From contig OZ253440.1 in the NCBI GenBank assembly GCA_965261055.1, positions 1,532,745 through 1,596,744 on the forward strand: a stretch of DNA of 64,000 nucleotides. Reading direction: 5' to 3'. This stretch comes from G965261055 sp965261055 [NCBI: Fibrobacteria bacterium]. GTDB taxonomy: Bacteria > Fibrobacterota > Fibrobacteria > UBA11236. The position numbers and the translations under genes were made by a program. This document shows, piece by piece, positions 8,628 to 17,232 of the stretch. Below the pieces are notes generated by a model. That model saw nothing but the letters and a program-made list of their open reading frames with translations. It made no database searches and had not been told where the DNA came from. How positions within the stretch are numbered: position 1 is the stretch's first letter; every line of letters starts with the position of its first letter.

Positions 8628-9758
8628 TTAAGGGATGAGTTTAGAAATATGGACGAGATCAATTTTTTTGAACTTCCAGTCGCGTTGATTCGTATATTGA
8701 GAGATTGAATCAATAACTTCTTTAGAATAGGGTAATGCTATAATTTCATAGCCCTTTTTTAATGCTTGCTTAACTTTCTTATTCATAATAGATTGAAAAG
8801 GCTTTTTTTGTAAGTCTTTGAAGGAGATTTTAGATGTTTGTAAAATTGGATAATGGAGCTCTTGAGAAACATGGTGAGCAACATTATTCTTATTTTGAAT
8901 CATATCGATGAAGAGTAAATTCTTTTGTTTGAGTTGATTGAAGAGTTTAATGAGTAAGGGGCGGTGTTCCATAGAGCGGTTTCCATGCCAAGTTATAAAG
9001 CCTTTTGCTTTAGGGACAATATTAAGTTTTTCATCCAGATTGTTTTGGATGTCTTGTTGGTTATGGTGAATATAAATGGATTTGGGACCTGGTTTAACAT
9101 AAGGATACCTAGATGATTCCATATTGAGAAGTAAGTAAATTTCATTTTCAGATGAATTTAAATATCGATAAAATAAGTTAGAAAATTTGTTACTATTTAG
9201 GACGAAGTTTTTTTGATAAGGCTGATGATTTAAAATTGAAAAATCGTTACGGGTTAAGCTATCAATGCCGTAAAATATAAAAGCGATCTTAGTTAGACCG
9301 TGTAGATAATTTTTTCCCATACGAAAACGAATTTCTTTACATTTTTGGGAGGTGTTTTTTGATTGTAGTATTGGCTCTAAAAAGGCTGATAAAAAGTAGA
9401 GGTTTTTGTTTTTGGAGATATGTTTCCCAGAAGAAATTTTGACATTGTATCTTTTACAAATAGCTTTGAGTTTTAGAAGGTATTCAATATCGGAGAGACC
9501 TCGTGGTAAAGTTACAAGCCAAAGTGAATCATTTCTTTTTTTTGATATAGGTAATTGTTGGTATGTATTAGTAAAATCTGTTAGAATTTTTTCAATCCAA
9601 GATTGAGAATATTTTTTTTCTGGGGATAATTTTTCAGCTGATGCTAAATTATTTGTATTAAATAAGTTAGGATGTGTTGCGGTAAGAACTCTTTCACCAA
9701 ACAATAGAAGGAGACAAAATACACACAGAATTATTAATTTAGGAATCCAACTCATCAA
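8628..9758 (-). CDS. Divergent polysaccharide deacetylase family protein (YibQ-like)
   Basis: The 376-residue product has an N-terminal membrane anchor or signal (LIILCVFCLLLLFGERVL). The C-terminal two thirds match the divergent polysaccharide deacetylase fold (PF04748): IAFIFYGIDSL in the place of the usual IIIDDxG strand, MESSRYPYVKPGP, a QQDIQNNLDEKLNIVPKAKG helix, WHGNRSMEHRPLL in place of NHMGS, and KQKNLLFIDMI. The first metal-binding Asp pair reads YGIDS, so activity is uncertain. The family acts in the periplasm or at the envelope on unknown glycans. It precedes pdxJ on the minus strand and follows the tRNA-Asp/tRNA-Val pair. Confidence 0.72.
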   Translation of the reverse strand: MMSWIPKLIILCVFCLLLLFGERVLTATHPNLFNTNNLASAEKLSPEKKYSQSWIEKILTDFTNTYQQLPISKKRNDSLWLVTLPRGLSDIEYLLKLKAICKRYNVKISSGKHISKNKNLYFLSAFLEPILQSKNTSQKCKEIRFRMGKNYLHGLTKIAFIFYGIDSLTRNDFSILNHQPYQKNFVLNSNKFSNLFYRYLNSSENEIYLLLNMESSRYPYVKPGPKSIYIHHNQQDIQNNLDEKLNIVPKAKGFITWHGNRSMEHRPLLIKLFNQLKQKNLLFIDMIQNKNNVAHHVSQELHYPILQTSKISFKDLQKKPFQSIMNKKVKQALKKGYEIIALPYSKEVIDSISQYTNQRDWKFKKIDLVHISKLIP

Positions 9759-9868
9759 AGATCAAATCTAGAAATTATCTATTTAACTTTCTGTAAAGAA
9801 TTATTTATTTACAAGATTATCTCATTCAAAAATTTTCTTATTTAAGAAATAGTTTTTGAGAATGATGA

Positions 9869-9946
9869 TGGCGGAATGAACGAGACTTGAACTCGCAACC
9901 CCTAGCGTGACAGGCTAGTGCTCTAACCAAATTGAGCTACCACTCC
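9869..9946 (-). tRNA. tRNA-Asp (anticodon GTC)
   Basis: On the minus strand a 78-base cloverleaf is visible: acceptor GGAGTGG pairing with TCATTCC (with G-U pairs), D-arm GCTC/GAGC, anticodon stem CTAGC/GCTAG around CTGTCAC, a T-arm GCGAG/CTCGT around TTCAAGT, and an encoded CCA. The anticodon is GTC. It lies 10 bases downstream of tRNA-Val and in the same direction as aspS. Confidence 0.93.
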
Positions 9947-9956
9947 AATATCACCA

Positions 9957-10034
9957 TGGTGGGCACTGCAAGATTCGAACTTGCGACCCCCTCCTTGTAA
10001 GGGAGGTACTCTAAACCAACTGAGCTAAGCACCC
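9957..10034 (-). tRNA. tRNA-Val (anticodon TAC)
   Basis: A 78-base minus-strand cloverleaf is visible, with acceptor GGGTGCT pairing with AGTGCCC, an anticodon stem CCTCC/GGAGG around CTTACAA, a T-arm GCAAG/CTTGC around TTCGAAT, and an encoded CCA. The anticodon TAC reads Val codons. Its 5' end at 10034 directly abuts the stop codon of the small membrane protein gene (10035-10037), with no spacer. Confidence 0.93.
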
Positions 10035-10238
10035 TTATTCTTTTTCCTTCTTTGGTGTCATTAAAATGACAAAAGGAAGGTAGCAAATATAAGTCAATGT
10101 CAAAATGATTGGGGCAAGAGTTGTTGAAACCCAACTATCTACAGGAGGTATGGATAGCAAATAATGACCTAAAACAACAAGACAAATTCCTATTAGAATA
10201 GCAATATAATTTTTAAGATCAAAAAAGTGATTTTCCAT
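10035..10238 (-). CDS. Small two-helix membrane protein of unknown function
   Basis: The product is about 67 residues, mostly two hydrophobic segments: YIAILIGICLVVLGHYLL and APIILTLTYICYLPFVILM, followed by a basic-acidic tail TPKKEKE. I chose the ATG at 10236-10238 (MENHFFDLKNY) because AAGG lies a few bases upstream; the frame could be extended to a TTG at 10271 without a better site. It resembles small DUF3098-like inner-membrane proteins in layout, but I do not recognise it with confidence. It lies between aspS (53 bases upstream) and tRNA-Val (0 bases downstream), so it is probably co-transcribed with both. Confidence 0.6.
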   Translation of the reverse strand: MENHFFDLKNYIAILIGICLVVLGHYLLSIPPVDSWVSTTLAPIILTLTYICYLPFVILMTPKKEKE

Positions 10239-10291
10239 AACAACCTTGAGGCTCAAATCTAGTTTAGCCAAAAATAGATTTCAAGTTAATT

Positions 10292-12088
10292 TTATATATT
10301 TTTCTTTATATTATATATTTTTTTTATAGGCTGAATAGATAGCTCTTGTAATTGTTCTAGATGGACTTCAGAGGGAGAATTTTCCATAGGAGCAATTCCA
10401 GAACTATTTTTAGGGAAAGGAATGAAATCACGAATAGATTCTCGATTTTCCATTGTTGCTAAGAAACGATCAACACCGAAAGCAATGCCACCATGTGGAG
10501 GGGCACCATATTGAAATGCCTCTATAAAGTAACCAAACTTTTGTTTAATATCTTCTTTAGATAATCCTAGTAAATTAAAAATCTTAGTTTGTTGTTCAGG
10601 TTTGTGGATGCGAATTGATCCGCCTCCAATTTCAACTCCATTTAAAACTAAGTCATAAGCTTTAGCAATCGCTTTTTCAAAATTTCCTTGCTCTAATTTG
10701 GTCAAATCTTCTTCACGAGGTGCTGTAAAAGGATGGTGCATTGAGGTATAGCGTTTTTCGGTTTCACTATACTCAAACATAGGAAACTCGGTAACCCATA
10801 AGTAAACAGGTTCTTTGCCTTCAGTAAGTTTTTTTTCTTTAGCAATACGAGATCTTAGTTTTCCAATGGCATTAGCTACAATTTTTTCACTTCCTGCAAT
10901 AAAAAAGAGCATATCACCACTTTCTCCACTAATTGCTTGACTTAAACTTTCAATTTGTTCAGGTTTTAAAAATTTAGCAACTTGAGATTCAATACCATTG
11001 GCTCTTTGCCTCATCCAAACTAAACCTTTTGCCCCAAACAAACCAACATAAGCAGTTAAGTCATCAATCATTTTACGTGTAAAATCAACACATCCTTTAG
11101 CAGCTAAACCACGAACGACTCCTCCACAGTTAACAACATCACAAAAAACTTTAAAGTCACAAGTTTGTGCGATATGACTTACATCTTTGATTTCCAAATT
11201 ATAGCGTAGATCTGGTTTATCTGAGCCATATTTTAACATAGCTTCGCTATAAGGAAGTCTCATAAAAGGTGTTTGTACCTCTTTGTTCCAAATTTCTTTA
11301 GAAATTTGGGAGATCATTTCTTCAAATTCAGAATAAATATCTTCACATTCTACAAAAGACATTTCACAGTCTATTTGTAAAAACTCTGGTTGGCGGTCTG
11401 CTCTTAAGTCTTCATCGCGGAAGCATTTTGCAATTTGATAATATTTTTCAAACCCAGAAATCATAAGTAGTTGTTTATAAGTTTGTGGGCTTTGAGGAAG
11501 TGCGTAAAATTCTGTAGAGTGTAAACGACTAGGAACGAGAAAATCTCTAGCACCCTCTGGAGTACTTTTACACAAAATAGGTGTTTCTATTTCATCAAAT
11601 TTTTTATTGTGTAAGGCTGTTCTCCACGAATGCAAAAAACGACTTTTTAGGCGGATAAGATGATTTTGTTTAGAACGTCTCATATCTAGGTAGCGGTATT
11701 TGAATCGAATTTCTTCACCCTCTTTAGATTCTTCCTGAATATCATTGACTTCAATTATAGGTGTTAAACTAGAGTTTAAAATAGTAAGTGTGTCTACTAA
11801 AACATCAATGGCTCCTGTTGGTAGTGATGGATTAAGCATTCCTTCAGGACGAGATTGAACCGTACCTTCAATATGAATCACAAATTCATTACGCAATGAT
11901 TCTCCTAATTGGTGTGTTTTGTGATTGTGCTCAGGATTAAAGACGATTTGAGTTTTACCTTCACGATCCCTTAAATCAATAAAAATAACACCTCCGTGAT
12001 CTCGACGACGATCAACCCAACCTCTGATAGAAACTTTTTGATTAAGGTTTGTATCTCGGAGGGCATTGCAATGATGAGTAATTTGCAT
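10292..12088 (-). CDS. aspS: Aspartyl-tRNA synthetase
   Basis: AspRS charges tRNA-Asp with aspartate. The 598-residue bacterial-type enzyme shows the N-terminal anticodon-binding OB-fold (VSIRGWVDRRRDHGGVIFID), class II motif 2 (FRDEDLRADRQPEFLQIDCE), the bacterial GAD insertion in the middle, MHHPFTAPREED, and motif 3 GGIAFGVDRFLATM. I set the start at ATG 12088 (MQITHHCNALRD), which aligns with family N-termini and has AAGG at good spacing; the frame extends upstream to 12121. Its cognate tRNA-Asp lies about 350 bases downstream on the same strand. Whether it is discriminating or also charges tRNA-Asn cannot be decided from this window. Confidence 0.96.
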   Translation of the reverse strand: MQITHHCNALRDTNLNQKVSIRGWVDRRRDHGGVIFIDLRDREGKTQIVFNPEHNHKTHQLGESLRNEFVIHIEGTVQSRPEGMLNPSLPTGAIDVLVDTLTILNSSLTPIIEVNDIQEESKEGEEIRFKYRYLDMRRSKQNHLIRLKSRFLHSWRTALHNKKFDEIETPILCKSTPEGARDFLVPSRLHSTEFYALPQSPQTYKQLLMISGFEKYYQIAKCFRDEDLRADRQPEFLQIDCEMSFVECEDIYSEFEEMISQISKEIWNKEVQTPFMRLPYSEAMLKYGSDKPDLRYNLEIKDVSHIAQTCDFKVFCDVVNCGGVVRGLAAKGCVDFTRKMIDDLTAYVGLFGAKGLVWMRQRANGIESQVAKFLKPEQIESLSQAISGESGDMLFFIAGSEKIVANAIGKLRSRIAKEKKLTEGKEPVYLWVTEFPMFEYSETEKRYTSMHHPFTAPREEDLTKLEQGNFEKAIAKAYDLVLNGVEIGGGSIRIHKPEQQTKIFNLLGLSKEDIKQKFGYFIEAFQYGAPPHGGIAFGVDRFLATMENRESIRDFIPFPKNSSGIAPMENSPSEVHLEQLQELSIQPIKKIYNIKKNI

Positions 12089-12246
12089 ATTTATAACCTT
12101 ATAAAAATATTTAAGTTTCAAATTTACATTTTTACAATTTTGTTTTCATGGTTTTCCTTTAACTATTGAGGATTTAAATAGAATAGGATGAAACTAACTA
12201 TTTTTAAACAGTTAATATTTTTTACTTTTGGGGTTGGGAAATTATT

Positions 12247-14805
12247 TTGAAATTTGTGAAACAGTTTATTTTTATCCTCTGGTGTTGTTCAGTTGCTTTT
12301 GCACAAAACCTTGTATTGCTAGAAGTTGATACGGCAACACTTGCAGACTCTATAAAAAATAATTTTACAAAGAAAGATTCTATTACTCAAAAAATTAATT
12401 GGACTTCTGCTTTTTTTAATTACGATAGCCAAAAGTCTGTTTTTACTTTGTATGGTGAACCCCGTTTTATTATAGATAGTATGAATTATGACTCAAGTAT
12501 AGTTGTTGTTCCTAGAGATTATAGTCCTAAACTTATTTTAAATAAAAATAGAAAGTCAGCACTATTAGAATATAAAGGAGTGAAGCTTTTTTCTGATAGT
12601 ATCGTTCTTTTTCAGAAGGATCAATGGATTCATGCTGTTGGATACCCATACATTGATGACAATGATAATAAAATTTATGGAGAGTCTATTATTTATAATC
12701 ATAAAAAGAAGGTGGGTGAAATTGCGTATGGTAGTTTAAAAAAAGACAAGAATTTTTTTAATGGAATACACATTCGAAGACAAGAGAATGCGAATATCTT
12801 TATTTCGTATGGTGATATTACAACATGTAATCGTTTTGCAGAACTGCATTATTTTTTTTACAGTCGTTATATGGTAGTTGAGAATAAAAAACATGCAATT
12901 GTTAAACCAATTATTTTAAATATTGCTGATGTTCCTGTGGCAATGTTACCTTTCATGGTTATACCTTTAGGTAAAGAGCGTGTATCAGGTTTCACTCAGC
13001 CAAAAATAGGAGGGGATGAAGCTCAAGGTTTCTTTATTAAAAATGTGGGTTACTTTTTTGTTTTTAATGACTATGCCGATTTGCAAAGCACCGTTGATAT
13101 TCTTGAGGGAGTTTCTGGAACATTTGAAGCAATTAATTTTAAACATTTATTTCGTTATAAAAAGGGAGATAATTTACAAGGAAATGTAGAATTTAAAGCT
13201 TTTACAATAGGACTCTCTTCTGAGCTTCAAAACTGGGAGCTTAATTTTTCTCATAATCAAGTATTAACTCCAGATAAAAGACATAATATTAAAGGAAGTG
13301 GTCGAATTGTTTCCAGTCGAATTTTAAGTGAAGCGACAGAACGGTCTGAAGCTGTTAATCAAGACGCAAATTTCGAAATAGGTTATACGGGACCTATTCC
13401 TTTTGTTGATGATGGTAGTTTGGCTTTAACAGTGAAGCAAGATCAAAACTTAACAACAGAACGATTGACTAGGCAATTTCCATCTCTTTCTGTTAATAAA
13501 AGCGGTCAGGTTTTTCCTGCTTCAGATCCCATAGCTTGGTGGCATGAAGATTCTGAAGATGATAAACTAAAAATACCTTTTTATCGTAAACTCCAATATA
13601 ATTATACAGGTGGGGTTCAAATTTTTTTCTCAAGAGATTCTTTAAATGACCCTCGTGCGAATTTGTTGGGAGCTGCTAGAAATTTATTAGCATTTTCTTT
13701 TGATTATTCTTTATTTGATTATATAAATATTAAGCCTTCTATTCATATGTCTCATTTTTGGGTAGCTCATGATAATCCAACTTTTGTTTTCCAAAATCGC
13801 TTGGACACCGTTTTGATTAGCGGTAAAGATACTGTCATATCTGTTGTTGATACAATTAATCCGGATCAAGGAAGGTGGGGACAAAATGTATTTTTGTATA
13901 ATACAAATGTACGTATTAGTACACAGCTTTTTGGGTTGTTAAGTTCAAAATGGAGAACTATTCCAAAGGTGAGGCATACATTGACTCCCGCTGTTAATTT
14001 TTCTTATCAACCTAAAATTGATACAAATATTAACTTCGTACCTCCTACAGGAGCTTTTTCAGCAAGTAACGGTCAAAATGAAACGCGTTCTGTAGGTTTT
14101 TCATTAGGTAATGAAGTTGATATTAAATATTTAGAAGTAAAAAAAGATTCTACTGGTTTTCAAACAGGACAAGGAAAAGAAGTTTCTAAAAAAATATTTA
14201 ATATGGGTTCCAGTTTAAATTATGACTTTGAAGATAAAGATGGTCGAAAATGGAGTGACATTTCGTCTAATTTTTCTACAGAGATTATTAAATATGTTCC
14301 AGTAAGACTGTCGATAGTACACACTTTGTATGATGATTTTATTTCTCAAGGTCAAAGTAATCATATTATTTTTCCTATTTTAAAGAGTTGGAATTTTAAT
14401 TGGAGGTATGATTTTAATTATAAGGGAAAGTTTCACACAGGAAATTTTTTAATGACTAGAAAAAGTTCTCGGTGGAAAGACTGGAGTGCCAGTGCACGAT
14501 ACAGTATTGCTATAAATTCAGTGAGAGCTGGGTCAAATTTATTTAATACTACGGTTACTCATTCTCTTTCCGCAGGATCTAGTTTATGGGTTACAGAAGG
14601 TTGGTTTGCCGCCTATCGAACATCTTATGATTTTTTAGAAGGTAGATTCTCTTCACATGAATTCAATTTTACAAGAAAATTACACCGTTGGCAAATTAAT
14701 TTTAGATGGACTCCTATAGGTGCTTCTACGGGTTGGGATTTTAAAATTTATCTAATTGATATCCCTGATATCAAAATAGAGCGTTCAAGTATAAATGTGA
14801 ATTGA
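12247..14805 (+). CDS. LptD/OstA-like outer-membrane LPS-assembly protein
   Basis: The 852-residue product starts at TTG 12247 with a clear signal peptide (FIFILWCCSVAFA, cleavage before QNLV). Residues ~40-190 are an OstA-like beta-jellyroll region. They are followed by DITTCNRFAELHYFFYSR and ADVPVAMLPFMVIPLGKERV, the LptD-type link between the N-domain and the barrel (compare TTCD...P.Y.F and VPVxYLPF), then IKNVGYFFVFNDYADLQ. The remainder is rich in alternating aromatic beta-strands, as in a large barrel, and ends IERSSINVN. The family inserts lipopolysaccharide or related lipids into the outer membrane with LptE, which I do not see nearby. An upstream ATG at 12188 is in another frame and stops early. 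The gene converges on pstB, 30 bases away. Confidence 0.8.
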   Translation: MKFVKQFIFILWCCSVAFAQNLVLLEVDTATLADSIKNNFTKKDSITQKINWTSAFFNYDSQKSVFTLYGEPRFIIDSMNYDSSIVVVPRDYSPKLILNKNRKSALLEYKGVKLFSDSIVLFQKDQWIHAVGYPYIDDNDNKIYGESIIYNHKKKVGEIAYGSLKKDKNFFNGIHIRRQENANIFISYGDITTCNRFAELHYFFYSRYMVVENKKHAIVKPIILNIADVPVAMLPFMVIPLGKERVSGFTQPKIGGDEAQGFFIKNVGYFFVFNDYADLQSTVDILEGVSGTFEAINFKHLFRYKKGDNLQGNVEFKAFTIGLSSELQNWELNFSHNQVLTPDKRHNIKGSGRIVSSRILSEATERSEAVNQDANFEIGYTGPIPFVDDGSLALTVKQDQNLTTERLTRQFPSLSVNKSGQVFPASDPIAWWHEDSEDDKLKIPFYRKLQYNYTGGVQIFFSRDSLNDPRANLLGAARNLLAFSFDYSLFDYINIKPSIHMSHFWVAHDNPTFVFQNRLDTVLISGKDTVISVVDTINPDQGRWGQNVFLYNTNVRISTQLFGLLSSKWRTIPKVRHTLTPAVNFSYQPKIDTNINFVPPTGAFSASNGQNETRSVGFSLGNEVDIKYLEVKKDSTGFQTGQGKEVSKKIFNMGSSLNYDFEDKDGRKWSDISSNFSTEIIKYVPVRLSIVHTLYDDFISQGQSNHIIFPILKSWNFNWRYDFNYKGKFHTGNFLMTRKSSRWKDWSASARYSIAINSVRAGSNLFNTTVTHSLSAGSSLWVTEGWFAAYRTSYDFLEGRFSSHEFNFTRKLHRWQINFRWTPIGASTGWDFKIYLIDIPDIKIERSSINVN

Positions 14806-14835
14806 TAGTGGATTCTAACTCAATTTTTTAAAATT

Positions 14836-15534
14836 TTAAATATAGTGGTGTGTAACCTTGTTTGTTTTCTTTTTAAATTCTAAAATATGATCGGAGATTT
14901 TTTGGACTTGTTTTTTATTGTGCGAAACTAAAACAATGGAAATGTCTTTTTTAAGTTCTACAATTAATTTTTCTAGTTTTTCAGTAGCTAGCTCATCTAA
15001 AGAAGCAGTTGGCTCATCTAGTAATAAAGCTTTAGGGTTTACTGTTAATATACGAGCAAAACACAATCTCTGTTGTTGCCCTTGAGATAAGTTTAGTCCA
15101 TTATCTTTTAAACGGTCTTTCACCTCTTTTAAGAGGTGAACCTGATTAAGAGCTTTTTCAACGATTTCTTGCCATTGTCTTTTAGGTGCAAGTTTTAGGT
15201 ATTTTATTCCGAAAATAACATTATCAAAGATTGATATGGGATAAATCACAGGGTTTTGGAAGACCATACCAGCTTGTAATCGCAAATCATATTTATTATA
15301 GTTTTTAATGTTTTGGTCATTAAATAAGATTTCTCCAGTATAAGAAAAATCATTTTGACTATCGTTTAAACGATTTAGTGTTTTAAATAAGGTTGATTTA
15401 CCAACTCCTGAAGGACCTAAAATGCTAGTGACTTTTTGATGTTCAAAGCGTACAGATAGATTAGATAAAATTTCTTTTCTGTCGTAAAGGAGAGAAACAT
15501 TTTTAAGTTCAAAGATAGGTGATGTTTTTGTCAT
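14836..15534 (-). CDS. pstB: Phosphate ABC transporter ATP-binding protein PstB
   Basis: PstB hydrolyses ATP to drive phosphate import through PstC/PstA. The 232-residue product has Walker A GPSGVGKSTLFKTL, Q-loop MVFQNPVIYPISIFDNV, Walker B ALLLDEPTASLD and H-loop VLVSHNK. The ABC signature reads LSQGQQQRL, where PstB normally has LSGGQQQRL, a change of the first Gly to Gln. Variant signatures exist in active ABC proteins. The start ATG overlaps the pstA stop (ATGA). It is the last gene of the pst run; no phoU follows, which is unusual because PhoU usually controls Pst activity. Confidence 0.9.
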   Translation of the reverse strand: MTKTSPIFELKNVSLLYDRKEILSNLSVRFEHQKVTSILGPSGVGKSTLFKTLNRLNDSQNDFSYTGEILFNDQNIKNYNKYDLRLQAGMVFQNPVIYPISIFDNVIFGIKYLKLAPKRQWQEIVEKALNQVHLLKEVKDRLKDNGLNLSQGQQQRLCFARILTVNPKALLLDEPTASLDELATEKLEKLIVELKKDISIVLVSHNKKQVQKISDHILEFKKKTNKVTHHYI

Positions 15535-16376
15535 TTTATATTGGCTTGCTGAATTTTTTTTCTAGAAAAGATTGATAGTAAGTTTACACTCGAAATCATG
15601 ATGATTAGAACAAGAGCTGTTCCCCAAGCATTTTGTCGAGCGACAGGATGTATTGCTTCTTGAGCTAAAACTAAAATGTGAGTTTGTAATGTTGTAACTG
15701 GGTCAAAAAAACTTGTAGGAATAGCAGTTCCATAGATTGTAGTCGCAGTAAACATGATTGCAGCAGTTTCACCAACAACTCTGCCTATTCCAATTAATGA
15801 ACCAGTAATGATTCCTCTAGTACAATAATGTAAAGTAATAGCCGTAATACGCTGCTCTATACTAAGCCCCATGCTTTTGGCTTGTTCATTAAATTCTTCA
15901 GGAATGTTTTTAATAGCATCGTTGATATTTAAAATTAAAGTAGGCAAAACAACTAGAGATAGGATAAGACAGCCACTTGTCCAAGAGACTCCAAATTTGA
16001 ATAAAGAACAAAATACTAAGTATCCAATAAGACCAATAATAATTGTGGGTGTAGCATTTAGTCCATAAAGAATGGACTCTATAATTTGTTGGATTTTTTT
16101 TCTTTTTAAATAATGATGAGTATAAAGTGAAAAACCTAAAGAGATAGGAAGGCTAATGGTAAGGCAGCTTACGGTTAAAATAAGTGTTCCAATGATTTGA
16201 TAGAAGACACCTCCACTTTTTCCAAAGTCTGAAGAAGGTTGTGTTAAAAATTGCCAAGACAAACTTCCTAGCCCTCTTTCAAAAATGGTATAAAGAACGG
16301 ATCCCAGTATAAAAAAAACAAGACCCGTTCCTAAAATACAACTGTAAAGTAGTATGTTAGATCTAATTTTTCGCAA
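15531..16376 (-). CDS. pstA: Phosphate ABC transporter permease PstA
   Basis: The 281-residue product has six predicted membrane helices, starting with ILLYSCILGTGLVFFILG. The cytoplasmic loop EEFNEQAKSMGLSIEQR is the EAA-type coupling segment that contacts PstB, and IGRVVGETAAIMFTA is the conserved PstA/PstC membrane motif. PstA forms the inner-membrane phosphate channel with PstC. The start overlaps the end of pstC by 14 bases, and the stop overlaps pstB, so the four genes are translationally coupled. Confidence 0.92.
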   Translation of the reverse strand: MRKIRSNILLYSCILGTGLVFFILGSVLYTIFERGLGSLSWQFLTQPSSDFGKSGGVFYQIIGTLILTVSCLTISLPISLGFSLYTHHYLKRKKIQQIIESILYGLNATPTIIIGLIGYLVFCSLFKFGVSWTSGCLILSLVVLPTLILNINDAIKNIPEEFNEQAKSMGLSIEQRITAITLHYCTRGIITGSLIGIGRVVGETAAIMFTATTIYGTAIPTSFFDPVTTLQTHILVLAQEAIHPVARQNAWGTALVLIIMISSVNLLSIFSRKKIQQANIK

Positions 16377-17232
16377 ATACTCTCCTTTTTCTTTTAAAGA
16401 GAGATTTCAAACGAAAACTAAGCCACATGAACGACACGACTATAGTAATTAAAGTCACACCTAAGGCCATTAAAGCAGACCAATGTTCTGGGTTATTGAT
16501 AGCCTCTGCTGCTTCGCGACCAAGCTTAGATGTAACTGTTTGAGAAGGGTCTAAGATGTTATATAAGGGTGAAGGGAGTGAATCAATGCTACCAATAACG
16601 AGCATGACGGCAATCGTTTCACCGATTGCACGACTTAGTGCTAGTAAGGACGAACTTGTTAAACTACGAAAGGCAAAAGGTAGAACGACATAGAATGAAA
16701 TTTCAGTGTTATTAAGTCCTATAGATTTAGCTTGTGTTCTAAACTTTTGTGGAACATCTTGAAATGCATCATCGTATAATGTAATTAACATAGGAAGAGT
16801 CAAAAAAGAAAGTAATAAACTTGCTGTTAGGATATTATTTCCAGAAGGGGTGTGAAAGAAATTTTGGATAATAGGAGACAAAATAGAGAGTCCAAATAAT
16901 CCATAAATAACACCAGGGATTCCTGACATTAGTTCTGCAACAATTTTAATAAACATATGTATGGGTTGAGGTAGTATTTCGGACATCATTAAACTACAGC
17001 ACAAAGCTAATATAATACAAATAAAACCAGATAAAAAAGTAACAATGAGTGAAACTATAATCATGGTTAAGAATCCATATTGACTATCTGACGGAAACCA
17101 TTCTGTTTGAAACAAAGGAATTGGTCCGAATTCAAACCAGAAAGGAAGGGATTCTTTTAAAAAATAAAGAGAAATGAATGAGATAAACCCGATTAAAATC
17201 CAAAAACTTACATGGGAATAAATTTTAAGCAT
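16363..17232 (-). CDS. pstC: Phosphate ABC transporter permease PstC
   Basis: The 289-residue product is an inner-membrane permease with predicted helices at FWILIGFISFISLYFL, FLTMIIVSLIVTFLSGFI and others. It contains the coupling loop KFRTQAKSIGLNNTEI and the motif LSRAIGETIAVMLVIG, both typical of PstC. It partners PstA in moving phosphate from PstS across the membrane. The start ATG overlaps the pstS stop by one base, so the pair is tightly coupled. Confidence 0.92.
   Translation of the reverse strand: MLKIYSHVSFWILIGFISFISLYFLKESLPFWFEFGPIPLFQTEWFPSDSQYGFLTMIIVSLIVTFLSGFICIILALCCSLMMSEILPQPIHMFIKIVAELMSGIPGVIYGLFGLSILSPIIQNFFHTPSGNNILTASLLLSFLTLPMLITLYDDAFQDVPQKFRTQAKSIGLNNTEISFYVVLPFAFRSLTSSSLLALSRAIGETIAVMLVIGSIDSLPSPLYNILDPSQTVTSKLGREAAEAINNPEHWSALMALGVTLITIVVSFMWLSFRLKSLFKRKRRVFAKN

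Noticed and set aside
12188-12250. Small gene starting at ATG 12188 before the LptD-like gene
   Set aside because: The frame stops after 20 codons and overlaps the LptD-like start; there is no support for a peptide.
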